Assembly (NCBI RefSeq): GCF_042477335.2
Contig: NC_091246.1
Coordinates: forward strand, 14,381,001-14,445,000
Source of the DNA: Ovis canadensis
Taxonomy: Eukaryota > Chordata > Mammalia > Artiodactyla > Bovidae
Length of the DNA: 64,000 nt
Direction of reading: 5' to 3'
The notes beneath the pieces are model-generated. The model was not told where the DNA came from. It ran no database searches and saw nothing but the letters and a program-made list of their open reading frames with translations. Position 1 is the first letter of the stretch. Each line of letters begins with the position of its first letter. The translations under genes were made by a program, and so were the position numbers. This document shows positions 27,101 through 39,100 of the stretch, in pieces.

Positions 27101-30100
27101 TTATTCCAAACAACCTGCCTTTATTTCCCCCAATGCCATTCCTTTGTTTTTATTGTTCTCTTAAGTGCTGCCAGGAATTTTATGGCTCTGACTTTGAAGC
27201 AGTTTGTAGTGCTTGACCTCAGTAGTGGGTCAGGGTAATATTATAGTCATGTTTCTCATCTTGTGTATAACCTTGTTATAGTCCTTCTGAATTCCAGTGT
27301 GGAATAAAATTGACTTTTTCCTTAGAGAAGGGAATTTACTTCTATAGTGAACTTCAAGGATGGAATCATGCCCTTTTGTTAGAACTGGATTAACAACCAC
27401 TGGGCACTGTAGTTAGAAGACTGCTGTAATTAGCACATAAACATAATAAATCATAGAAAATAGACTGACATTGAGCAAAATGCCAAGTTGCTGGATCTGT
27501 ACAAGGGATACAATTAGGTTTTATTCCATTTCTGTTGCTCTGCCTCCAAGGTGAGAATGAGAAAGATTTTTAAAAATGTGTTATATAACTCTAAACTGCT
27601 CATGTATTGATGAGTGACTTATTCAGAACAGGTGAGCTGGGATAAATGATGGAAAAAGAAAAACAAATTCTTTGAAAGGAAAATCATCTATAGTATTGAC
27701 TATACTCTTGCGAATCCCTTGGACAGCAAGGAGCTCAAACCAGTCAGTCCTAAAGGAAATCAATCCTGAATGTTCATTGGAAGGATTGATGCTGAACTGA
27801 AGCTCCAATACTTTGGCCACCTGATGAGAAGAGCCAACTTATTGGAAAAGACCCTGATGCTGGGTAAGGTTGAAGGCAGGAGGAGAAGGGGACGACAGAG
27901 GATGAGATGTGTTTTGGATAGCATCACTGACTCAATGGACATGAGTTGGAGCAGACTCTGGGAGATGGTGAAGGACAGAGAAGCCTGGCATGCTGCAGTC
28001 CATTGGGCCGCAAGGAGTCAGATATGACTGAGCGACTGAACAACCACAACAAATACATGATTTCTTGATTCTTTCTGCATATCGTTGTAATCAAATTCAA
28101 CTTTTCCTATTTCACATACAAAATGATCCTGGGAATTGGACTGGGAAGAGAATTTCAGTTGGCTTGACAGGTTGGAGTAATTTTCAACATGGTTTTGAGA
28201 TAGTGGTTTTGCTTGGCTAATACATATTTTTCAATATTGTCAATTGGGACAGAAACCCCAAACATTAGAAAACTGCATACTGGCTGTTTTGTGCCAGGAA
28301 GGCACATTGACTTTAGTGTACAATGTTAAGATCATGAATTTTGCTAAGTACAGTTTCAAACACATGTTCTGTTGCAAGGCAGGCAATGAAGAGCAAATTA
28401 AAGAATAAACAATACAAATGGATTTCACTAAGAAAAACTGAATAACACCAAGGGTGTTTTAAAAAATTACAAAGCTGTGCAATTACTATAACTAGTTTTT
28501 GCGTTACTAATATATTAGTGAGTCATATTGGTTGTGCTGTTTCTTTCTGCTTTTTAAATAATTAAGATTAAATCAAGGAAGCTTATAATTTATAAATTCA
28601 ATCTTCTTTTTATTAGTGAAGGCATTTTAAATGCATGAGGAACTAATTTGAGGATGGTTGAAAATTTAATTTAGTTATTAACAGTGAACCGTGAACTTCC
28701 AGAAGTTCAAACTGGTTTTAGAAAAGGCAGAGGAACCAAAGATCAAATTGCCAACATCCACTGGATCATCAAAAAAGCAAGAGAATTCCACAAAAACATC
28801 TATTTCTACCTTATTGACTGTGCCAAAGCCTTTGACTGTGTGGATCACAATAAACTGTGGAAAATTCTGAAAGAGATGGGAATACCAGACCACCTGACAT
28901 GCCTCTTGAGAAATCTGTATGCAGGCCAGGAAGCACCAGTTAGAACTGGACATGGAACAACAGACTGGTTCCAAATAGGAAAAGGAGTACGTCAAGGCTG
29001 TATATTGTCACCCTGCTTATTTAACTTCTATGCAGAGTACATCATGAGAAATGCTGGGCTGGAGGAAGCACAAGCTGGAATCAAGATTGCCAGGAGAAAT
29101 ATCAATCACCTCAGATATGCAGATGACACCACCCTTATGGCAGAAAGTGAAGAAGAACTAATGAGCCTCTTGATAAAAGTGAGAGGAGAGTGAAAAAGTT
29201 GGCTGAAAGCTCATCATTCAGAAAACTAAGATTATGGCATCCAGTCCCATCACTTCATGGCAAATAGATGGGGAAACAGTGGCTGACTTTATTTTTCTGG
29301 GTTCCAAAATCACTGCAGATGGTGATTGTAGCCATGAAATTAAAAGACACTTACTCCTTGGAAGGAAAGTTATGACCAACCTAGACAGCATATTGAAAAG
29401 CAGAGACATTACTTTGTCAGCAAAGGTGCATCTGGTCAGTTCCGTTCAGTTCAGTTGCTCAGTCGTGTCCAACTCTTTGCGACCCCATGAACTGCAGCAC
29501 GCCAGGCCTCCCTGTCCATCACCAACTCCCGGAGTTCACTCAAACTCACACCCATTGAGTCGGTGATGCCATCCAGCCATCTCATCCTCTGTCGTCCCCT
29601 TCTCCTGCCCCCAATCCTTCCTGGCATCAGGGTCTTTTCCAGTGAGTCAACTCTTCGCATGAGGTGGCCAAAGTATTGGAGTTTCAGCCTCAGCATCAGT
29701 CCTTCCAATGAACACCCAGGACTGATCTCCTTTAGGATGGACTGGTTGGATCTCCTTGCTGTCCAAGGGACTCTCAAGAGTCTTCTCCAACACCACAGTT
29801 CAAAAGCATCAATTCTTTGGCACTCAGCTTTCTTCACAGTCCAACTCTCACATCCATACATGACCACTGGAAAAACCGTAGCCTTGACTAGACGGACCTT
29901 TGTTGGCAAAGTAATGTCTCTGCTTCTTAATATGCTATCTAGGTTGGCCATAACTTTCCTTCCAGGGAGTAATTTCATGGCTGCAATCACCATCTGCAGT
30001 GATTTTGGAGCCCCCCAAAATAAAGTCTGACACTGTTTCCACTATTTCCCCATCTGTTTGCCATGAAGTGATGGGACCAGATGCCATGATCTTCGTTTTC

Positions 30101-33100
30101 TGAATGTTGAGCTTTAAGCCAACTTTTTCACTCTCCTCTTTCACTTTCATCAAGAGGCTTTTTAGTTCCTCTTCACTTTCTGCCATAAGGGTGGTGTCAT
30201 CTGCATATCTGTGGTTATTGATATTTCTTCCAGCAATCTTGATTCCAGCTTGTCTGATCAAGGCTATGGTTTTTCCGGTGGTCATGTATGGATGTGAGAG
30301 TTAGGCTATAAAGAAAGCTGAGTGCTGAAGAATTGATGCTTTTGAACTGTGGTGTTGGAGAAGACTCTTGAGAGTCCCTTGGACTGCAAGGAGATCCAAC
30401 CAGTCCATCCTAAGGGAAATCTGTCCTGAATATTGATTGGAAGGACTGATGCTAAAGCTGAAACTCCAATACTTTGGCCGCCTGATACAAAGAGCTGACT
30501 CACTGGAAAAGATCCTGATGCTGGGAAAGATTGAGGGCAGGAGGAGAAGGGGATGATAGAGGATGAGATGGTTGGATGGGTTCACCGACTCAGTGGACAT
30601 GGGTTTGGATGGATTCCTGGAGTTGGTGATGGACAGGGAGGCCTGGTGTGCTGCAGTTCATGGGGTCGCAAAGAGTTGGACACGACTGAGCAACTGAACT
30701 GAACTCTCTGAAGTTTTATTTTGGTCAGATCAGAATACTACAGATTTTAAATGAAGACTGGTGTAGACCAGTATAGACCAGTCCAGACTAGTTTAGGCCA
30801 GAATACACTGATTCAGACTGGATCAGATTGATCTAGACCAGAATAGACTGGTCTAAACTGGAATACACCAGTTCAAACAGAAATAGACTGAATCAGATCA
30901 GTTCAGACTGTTAAGCATCAAGATTTTCAATAAGTTTTGCTGATACAGACTCTCTATTCATTATATCAGTCTGCCTAATCCAGGGTTCTTTGCAGTAAAA
31001 GGTGTGCTAATTGACAGAAGTGTTGTTTGTTATCAGAAAGAATGTATAGCTTGTGGCAACTGACAGTTTAGCTGAGAGATCTTGGGAAGTCCTTCCCTGA
31101 ACCACGTTTCTTCATACGTAAAATATGTGGGCACTACACAATCTTTCAGGGCTCCTCCTGGTTCTTTTCTTCTTGGCCGTGCCCTGTGGCATGTGGTATC
31201 TTCGTGTCCTCACCGAAGATTGAACCTGTGCCCTCTGCATTGGTAGCATGGAGTGTTAACCACTGGACCACCAGGGAAGTCTCAGGATTTCTCCTGGCTC
31301 TTATCTTTTGTGACCACCTTACAGTGTTCAGATGGGAAGTGGAAACAGTAGTTTATATGCTCAACCCTTATTTGTTCCAGTTTTGCTCCTAGAGAATCTG
31401 TTTGGAACCAGTATAGTATAATAATCTTCTCATTAATGTACACATTTATTTTTTAGGTTTTAATATTTTATTTTCTTATAATTTTATCTGTATGTATTTA
31501 GTTTGGCTGTGCTGGGTTTTCACTGCTGCACGTGAGCTTTGCTCTAGTTGTGGTGTGCGAGCTTTTCATCTCCGTGGCTTCTCTTGTTGCAGAGCACAGG
31601 CTCTAGGGCGCACGGACTTCAGTAATCACAGCACGTGGGCTCGGTAGTCGGGGCTCCCGGGCTCTAGGGCACAGGCTCGATGTTTCCGGTGCACAGGCTT
31701 AGTTGCTCCGCAGCATGTAGGATATTCCCGGATCAGGAATCAAACCCATGTCTCCTGCATTGGCAGATAGATTCTGAGCCACCAGGAAAGCCCTGTTTTA
31801 TTTTCCTTATTAATTATAAAATGATGCTATGTATTGTGAAGAAGGAGAAAGCTGAACTATAAAAATGTTTTCTTGTAGACCTGTCGATTATTGAGACATG
31901 TATCGGGGACAGAACCTCTTGAAATAACCTGTCTACATGCAGAGGAGACATTTCAGGTGACTGGCCAGCAGGTATGATGAACAGCAGATTGTTCATTCTA
32001 TATTATGTTTTATCTGAGTGTCATAACAGGTTATATACAAGGAAGACACTAGTTCTGTACAGCTACAGGCTGTATCTGCTGAGAGAAATGAAGGTAATGG
32101 AATGTGTTGATAGCGTGTCAGAACATTCCACTGGGTTATCTGGTCTTCTGCCAAGCTAGAGATTGGCTCATTTAACTGATGCTGTAGTTTATACCTATTT
32201 AAATGAAAAGCTGTTTATCATGTAGGTTATGACATGTTTGCAGAATAAGTTACCACTATGTAACAAGCCATAAAAATACATTTTGACCCCCAAATTCCTA
32301 AAGACATAAGGAGATTAAAGAAAAGTAAAAGATTTTGTTACAACATTGCTTATAATAAGATTCAAATAACAATCTTTAATTAGGCAAATAGTATAGTATA
32401 TTATGACATTTAGAATAGTAATTATGATAACTAGAATTTGCAGCATCAAAAGGTGTTTTATTAAAATGTTAGGTGACAAAAGCAGGATCCAGATTTATTT
32501 CTATGCTATAATTGCTACATATAAAATGCCTATATGTATGAAAATGACTGTAGGATTGTGCAGAAAGGAATGTTCTGCTTGTTAGGGAGAATTGTGAGTA
32601 ATTTTTTTTCTGAATTCTCTATAATGTTACTTTGTTTTTATAATTTTTAAAAGCATTTTTAAAATGGATATCCCATTTAAAAATGTCTCTGTCAAGTTAA
32701 GGGAAAACCTGAGGGTCAGACCTTCTCCTTATTTAGGTCTAAGCTCTAACATACAATTTACCAAGTGTTCTTATTTATCATGGCAGTCAAAAGGACTTAT
32801 TCCTTTTTTTGCATTATCGGATGACAGATGTTGAGCCCCTGAATTTATAGTTGAGAACAGCAAAAGCATCTTAGTATGTGTAGGCTCTCAGAACCATGCT
32901 GGATGGATGTTTATGCTCCCCTGTAGAGGACAGTGTCAAAGGCTTGGAAGCAGAAACTATATGAGTGACCATCCACAGTGACCATCTGCTGAGCATTTTG
33001 TTAAAACCAGAAGATCTCTGTTTATTGGGGGAAACCAAGGTTTCAAGATTTACCTGTCCATTTGGGAGTCACACTACTTGCTTTGGCTGTAAATGTATTT

Positions 33101-36100
33101 CATTAGAACTAAAGTTCAGATCTTCTGTGATACACAGTCAGCACTTGTAGCCCTCAGTCTCTGCCAGCTCTGTGGTTGTGATTCTCTGCTTACTGTTTTC
33201 GTGGCGGCAGGGATATTAGGAAAAGCTTATTTTCTTCCCCAGGATGGTGATAGAGGCTGTTGTCAATTTCTACAACTTGAAAGGCTTTTTCTATTCCTTT
33301 AGCCTCAGCTTTTATTCCTGGTCTTTTCTATTTCTCAAAGGGGTAATTTAAGAAAATAGAGCGCACTTCTAGAATAATTTATAGGATTTCTGGACACCTC
33401 TGCTTTGGCAGTGTTGTTTTTATATTTCATCTACAGTCCCATCATACCCAAGGCACAGCTGAACAGTTGGCATCCTGTACAGTGGCCCCCAGTTGAGAAG
33501 CCCTCACTGCTGTGTCCAGCTTCCTGTCCGCTGGCGGGCCATGCACCCACCTTCCCTGAAGATGGGGAACCTTGTTCTCCTCATAAAGCTGCCACCTGCT
33601 TGTGAAGCCTGTGCCTGTGGGACTGTGCCCACCCAGGAGGAGCACCCAGGTCTAATTCTTTCAAAGGCAGCTCTGACCATATCGGTTTCCTTTCTTTAAT
33701 TGAAGTATTGTTGATTGACAATGTTGTGTTAGTTATTAGTGTACAGCAAAGTGGTTCAGTTTTATGTCTTTTTCTTTCTTACATTCTTTTCCATTACATA
33801 TCGGTTTCTAAAGCTCTTCAGTGACTCCCTGTCTCCCTCAGAGTAAAGCCTATCCTACTGTGTGCATTTCTGCACCACGAAATCATTGGTGACCTTCCTT
33901 TTCTCCATGTTAGTCCAGTCACACTGGCCTGCTGGGCTGCTGTTAGAACATATAGAAACGTCTCACCTCAGATGCCTTTGCCCAGGCTTCCTTGTGATTC
34001 CCTCACCTTTTTCAGCTCTTCATGTACACACCACCTTTGCCAGTGACCACCTAGCTTAAAATACTGGGACTACCTAATACCTTCCATCCTCCTTGCCCTT
34101 TGTTTTTATACTTATCATTTATCATCTTTGAAGATATTTCATGATTTGCTTACAAATTTTTAATCATCTCTCTCCCCATAGTATAATATGAGCCCCATGA
34201 GAGAGGAACATTGATGTTTCATTCACAGCTGTTTTCGCAACACCTGGAACATGGGTACAGTGCCCTGAAGAGCCATATATAAGTTACTTGATATCTTTGA
34301 GTCTCAGTTTTCTCCAGCTGTAAAATCAGAATAATACTTATTTGAAAAGGATAGTACTTTGTTTCTGTGTTGGAGGATTAATACTAATGTGTATCGAGCA
34401 CAGTACCCCAAGGGTATATCCACCATGTACTTGTAGGTATATGCATCTATTACTGCTACCACCGTTACCACCATCATTACTGCCAGTGCTGATACCACTG
34501 CTTGTGTACAATAATGCCTACTATTCATCTGTAGATAAGCGTGTAAGAAACAGTGAGTTTTATTCTACTATGTACGTCTATATTGCCCGACATGGGACTT
34601 ATGTGTAGAAATTGCTTTGTATTAATAGTTGAATCACTGAGTTGATTTTAAGTTTGGTTTCCAGTATGATTCTGAGGGGTAAGATTTTGAAGTTTAAACC
34701 TGTGTGTTGTTTCTTTAGATAATTTCTGCTGCTGAAACTTTGACACTGCATCCATCTAGTAAAATTGCTAAAGAAAATCTAGATGTATTCTGTGAAGCCT
34801 GGGAATCCCAAATCAGTGACATGTCAATACTGCTGAGAGAAATCAATGATGTGTTTGAAGGAAGACGAGGTGAGAAACTGTCCATATATTGAAATATATT
34901 CATATTTTAATGTAGCTGTTAATTTTTTAATGTCAAAAACGTCAGATGCCAAATGAATAACTTTTATAACCCAACTGGATTATTTTTATATTAAAGTATC
35001 TTACACAAAAAATAGTAAAATTATTACTTGTCCTTCAATATAGTATCAAAGCAGTAAAATTTGTTGTAGGGGATTCCTTTTAATTAATATTAACATTCTA
35101 GCTTTCTTATTGAAATTAAGTCATTTTTATATTTCTTATAAATTGTTTTTTTTAGTTTTAGTACAAAAGTTCTTCTATAGTACAGTAATTCTCTGATATA
35201 ATTCTACTAACTTCATAATGAAATGAATGTAGTTATTTGATTTTCAAATTGCTTTCCTTCCACTTGGATGGAATCTCTTTCCTTGATGACTACATAATCT
35301 TGGAATATTTCGTTTGATGGGTAAGTTCACTGGTATTTCTACAACGTGTAGAATAGCACCATACAATGTACAGAGGCATAATTTTTACTCTTTATTTTAA
35401 TATCAACTTGGATTTTTATTTCCCATTGTACTGTGTGTCCAGTTGTTCATGTGTTTTTATGTTTTTTTTTCCTTCTTAATGGCTTCTGTTAGTGTCAGCA
35501 TGCTTGTTTAAAATGTCATTTAAAGTCAAAATAACATCAAATTACATATTTTACTGAATATGAGCATCTAAACGTATCATATTTTTTTAAATACCCATCT
35601 AGGATAATTATTGATTTATTTAAAAGTCAGAGAATAGTAGACTTTGTAGATATAATATAATTTGTAAAATGTAATAAATGCTTACCACGCTTCTGCATTT
35701 AAAAATCGATAGCTAGTCTGAATGGCACATTATTTTGATACTTTGATAAAGTATTGAATGGGTCTTTATGTGAGGTGAGTTTTGTATACTAAAAGGTAAA
35801 TTGATTATAACTGATCCATATTTAAAGAAAATGGTCATTTAACCGTAAGACTTGTGTAGAAATGAAGAGAAGCTTCCCAGTCTTTCTTAAGGTTTGGGTA
35901 ACCTGTCCCCCCAGATCAGGATTTTCTTAACTTCCTAAGTGCTGAACAGAAATTCCTCTTTAGGTAGGAAACTGCTGCCTTTGATTAATGGGACACTCAT
36001 TCTTTAACTAGTAGTATCTTGCTGTTCAGAGGCATCCTTACTTATATAGGGTGAATTGAGTCAGAGTTGCTTAATTTCTTGCATTGCCTTTTTTTCCCCC

Positions 36101-39100
36101 CTGACTGTTATCATGAAGCTCATAAATATAGCTCTTCCTCCAAGGAAGTCCAGCTCTGAGTTAGCTGTCATTGATGAGCTGAGCCAGTGTAACAGTGCTG
36201 CTCTTCCTATTCTGTATGGTTATTTCAACAAACCTGCCTATTACCTCGCACCTGCCCCCTGCGAAGGACAGAGTGGGTCCTTCAGATTTTGGTTTCTCTT
36301 TGCTACTGTTATAACTCATAACTATGATTGGAAAGCCTCCACTTGATTTTAGCCAGGTTAGTTCTGCTCTGCAAATTTTGACTCCCCTGACTGGGAGACT
36401 AATCAGATATATTTGCAAGTATCAGTTAGCCAACCAATTAAGTAGCAAACAACATGCTACGCAGTGAAAAAGAGCCTTTAGTGTTTGCATATCTGAAGTC
36501 AGTCTGAGAGCTAGGTGGTTGTCCACTTACCAAGAGACCCTTAGATTTCATAATAGGACCTCCTGAGATTGTGTCAAGAATTCAAAAATCAATCTTTGTC
36601 TTCCTGCCTCTCTGCCTTCATCCAATTCTGCCTTTAGGGAGGCCATGATCCCCCTTTGTATTAGAAGGGACCAGATCAAAAAGACTCCACCTTTCCTTAG
36701 TGATGAGTGTGTATCAACATTTAGAATTTGAGATTATTTTAGACAAATAAAAGTCAAATTCCTGCTTTCTCTCGTAGCCTGCAGATTCTGACCTAATTGA
36801 GGTCCACTTTCAATATCCAGAGCTTTTCTGCATCTCCAAAACAAAGTTAATCACTCAAGAACAGGAAAGCCTTATTAGTTCACTGAAGATATGCTCTAAT
36901 AGTCTGTAGTAGAAGTTCTTATAATTAGTTTTGATCCTGAAAGGGACTTTACATGGTATGATCAATCAGAAAAAAAAATTCATGTTCTCACTGGTAGGAC
37001 TGGGGTATTATAGAATTTGGATTAGATCAAGCCCAGTTATCCTCACACTGTCTCTTACCTCTGTACTCATCAAATCCTACCAATCTTACTTGTAAAATTC
37101 TTCTTAAATCAGTCCTCTTATCTTCGTTTCTACTATTAACATCCTGGCCCCATTATCTTTTGTCTGGCTGGATCACTCCCTTATTCCCAACTCATATACC
37201 CCCCCAGTAAGTTCATATTCATCCATAAGCATGCTCCTCTTCCTATTCACCCCACTTCAGTGAACAGCATCTCATACATCCAGTCTGCCAAGTGACAAAA
37301 TAAGTGCGGAGCCATAGAACCTGGTACATCCCTATAAACTACAGGCTACTCAGATTAACTTCAAGATGGTTCAAATAGAACAAAGGAATATTAGAGCATA
37401 TCTTCAGTAAAATAATGAGGCTTTCCTGTCCTTGGGTGATTAGCTTTGTTTTGCAGATACAGAAAAGCTCTGGATATTGAAAGAGGACCTCAGTTAGGTT
37501 GTTATGAAAAATCATTCTGCATCCTCATAAGATGAGAGGGCCTTTGGAACTTAATTCTGGACTTAATTTATCTAGAGGTATAGACTCAGAAGTAAGGATG
37601 GCACAAATGTCATCTTAATGTAAGGAGTATTAAACATAAATTGTGAAGACAGGACTTCAGAAACAATTTTATAAATCAAAATCTGTGCCAAATATATTTT
37701 TTTCATGTTCACAAACAAAATTAAAATCTTATTCCTCAGTCATATGTAATTACTAGACTAAATTATCAAAACTAATATACTAACATTTTATTTAATAATA
37801 TTTTAAAAATTAAATGTGAATAGTGGGAAATTTGTTTTAAGTTATATTATGTTATTTGCAGGAGAGAAGTATGGCTACCTTTCACTTCCAAAGCCAATGG
37901 TAAGTAGATCTTTGTCCAATTGAGAAAATTTTTGTTCAGAATTCAAATTATGCTCTTGTTATGGAGGTTGCTACTGTTCAGAATTGTTATTCTGAGTAGT
38001 AGTCTGGATGTAGCCCATAGTCTGGTTATTTGTGTTTGGTTTGGGGGTTGAGTGAATAGGTAATGGATTTTATGGTTAATAAAGCCATAATCTGAAGTCA
38101 GGGGTTTTTTTTGTTTTGTTTTTCATAGCTTGGGTCTAATTCACAAGGTCATGTTGGAACCATTTTATGCAGACTAAGAACTTTCTGAATGCTTTCTGCC
38201 TTGATGAAAATAAGCCATTTTGTTTGTTTTTAGACACATGAATTGTGTGTGTGTGGTTTTTTTTTTTTTTTTTGGCTTTATACGACTAAAACTGATGCAT
38301 CTGACTGCATTTTAAAATAATGCCCACTAGATGGCAAGCTTGGTTATATGATTAGGATGGTTTCTGTACCTTTTCAGGCAATTCCCTTTCAGTCTTCATA
38401 TAAACACTTTAATAATAATAATTTGTAAAATTAAAAATAAAAACAATGAAAACACAACTAAATTGAATAAAGGTAGAGTGTGAAATTCCAAATAAAATAA
38501 AACCTAAAAACCTCTAGGGTCTTCTTAACTTTCTTAAATACTTCTATCAATTGCTTTATAGTCTACTAGACTAAGGAAGAAAATACAGATGATGTAATTA
38601 TACATGGAGCCAAAGAAATCATTGGTCTTCTCTGCTTATTTTCTAGTGAACCCAAGAGGCTGTGTGTGTGTGTGTGTGTGTGTGTGTAACTTTATAGATT
38701 CCCTGTATTTGTTTTCTGTCCTGTGTGTGTGTGTGTGTGTGTGTGTGTAACTTTATAGATTCCCTGTATTTGTTTTCTGTCCGTTACCTCCTCCCATTTC
38801 TTTTATGGTACACAACAAATATAAACTGGGATAGAAACAAAGGGAAAAGTTGCAGTTGTTCTGTTCTGCAGTTAAAGTGGTTTCAGAATAGCTGGTCAGA
38901 AGTAGTAAGTCATGGTGATAATAAGGGAAACAAAAAACAGAGAAGTACGCATATACTTCAGAGTTACCTTCTTAGCTAAGCAGGCATACGCGTGTTTTAT
39001 CATAATGTGCATTTTGTGTCCATGTGTGTGAATATATACTCGGCGGGGGTGGGGGGGTGATTTAAATAAATGATTCCTTTAAAAAGTAAATGGCTCCCTG

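Larger units (their letters stand above)
24982..31878 (+). other. CTNNAL1: CTNNAL1 intron 9
   Basis: The longest internal CTNNAL1 intron in the window (6.9 kb), with the densest BovB cluster (26890-30705). It also holds L1 tails, a (CA)n tract near 25958-25970, the 10-bp-period array and two CHR SINEs. The part 25340-25690 may be an old dispersed repeat resembling 59270-59720. No exon is seen. Confidence 0.65.
31972..34718 (+). other. CTNNAL1: CTNNAL1 intron 10
   Basis: It holds a short L1 tail (33698-33800) and a MIR-like remnant (about 34260-34420). I see nothing else, and the open frames at 33400-33700 are chance frames. Confidence 0.55.

Noticed and set aside
29451..30285. Minus-strand frames of 116 and 180 codons that look protein-like ([19 protein letters not shown])
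   Set aside because: They belong to the truncated inner BovB. The two frames overlap in different registers and neither has a start context or full RT, so they are decayed LINE sequence, not genes.
30755..30914. CRISPR-like array
   Set aside because: Units are 10 bases with no spacers, and the genome is eukaryotic.
33405..33699. Overlapping open frames in CTNNAL1 intron 10
   Set aside because: Frames on both strands without homology, splice context or codon bias; treated as chance.
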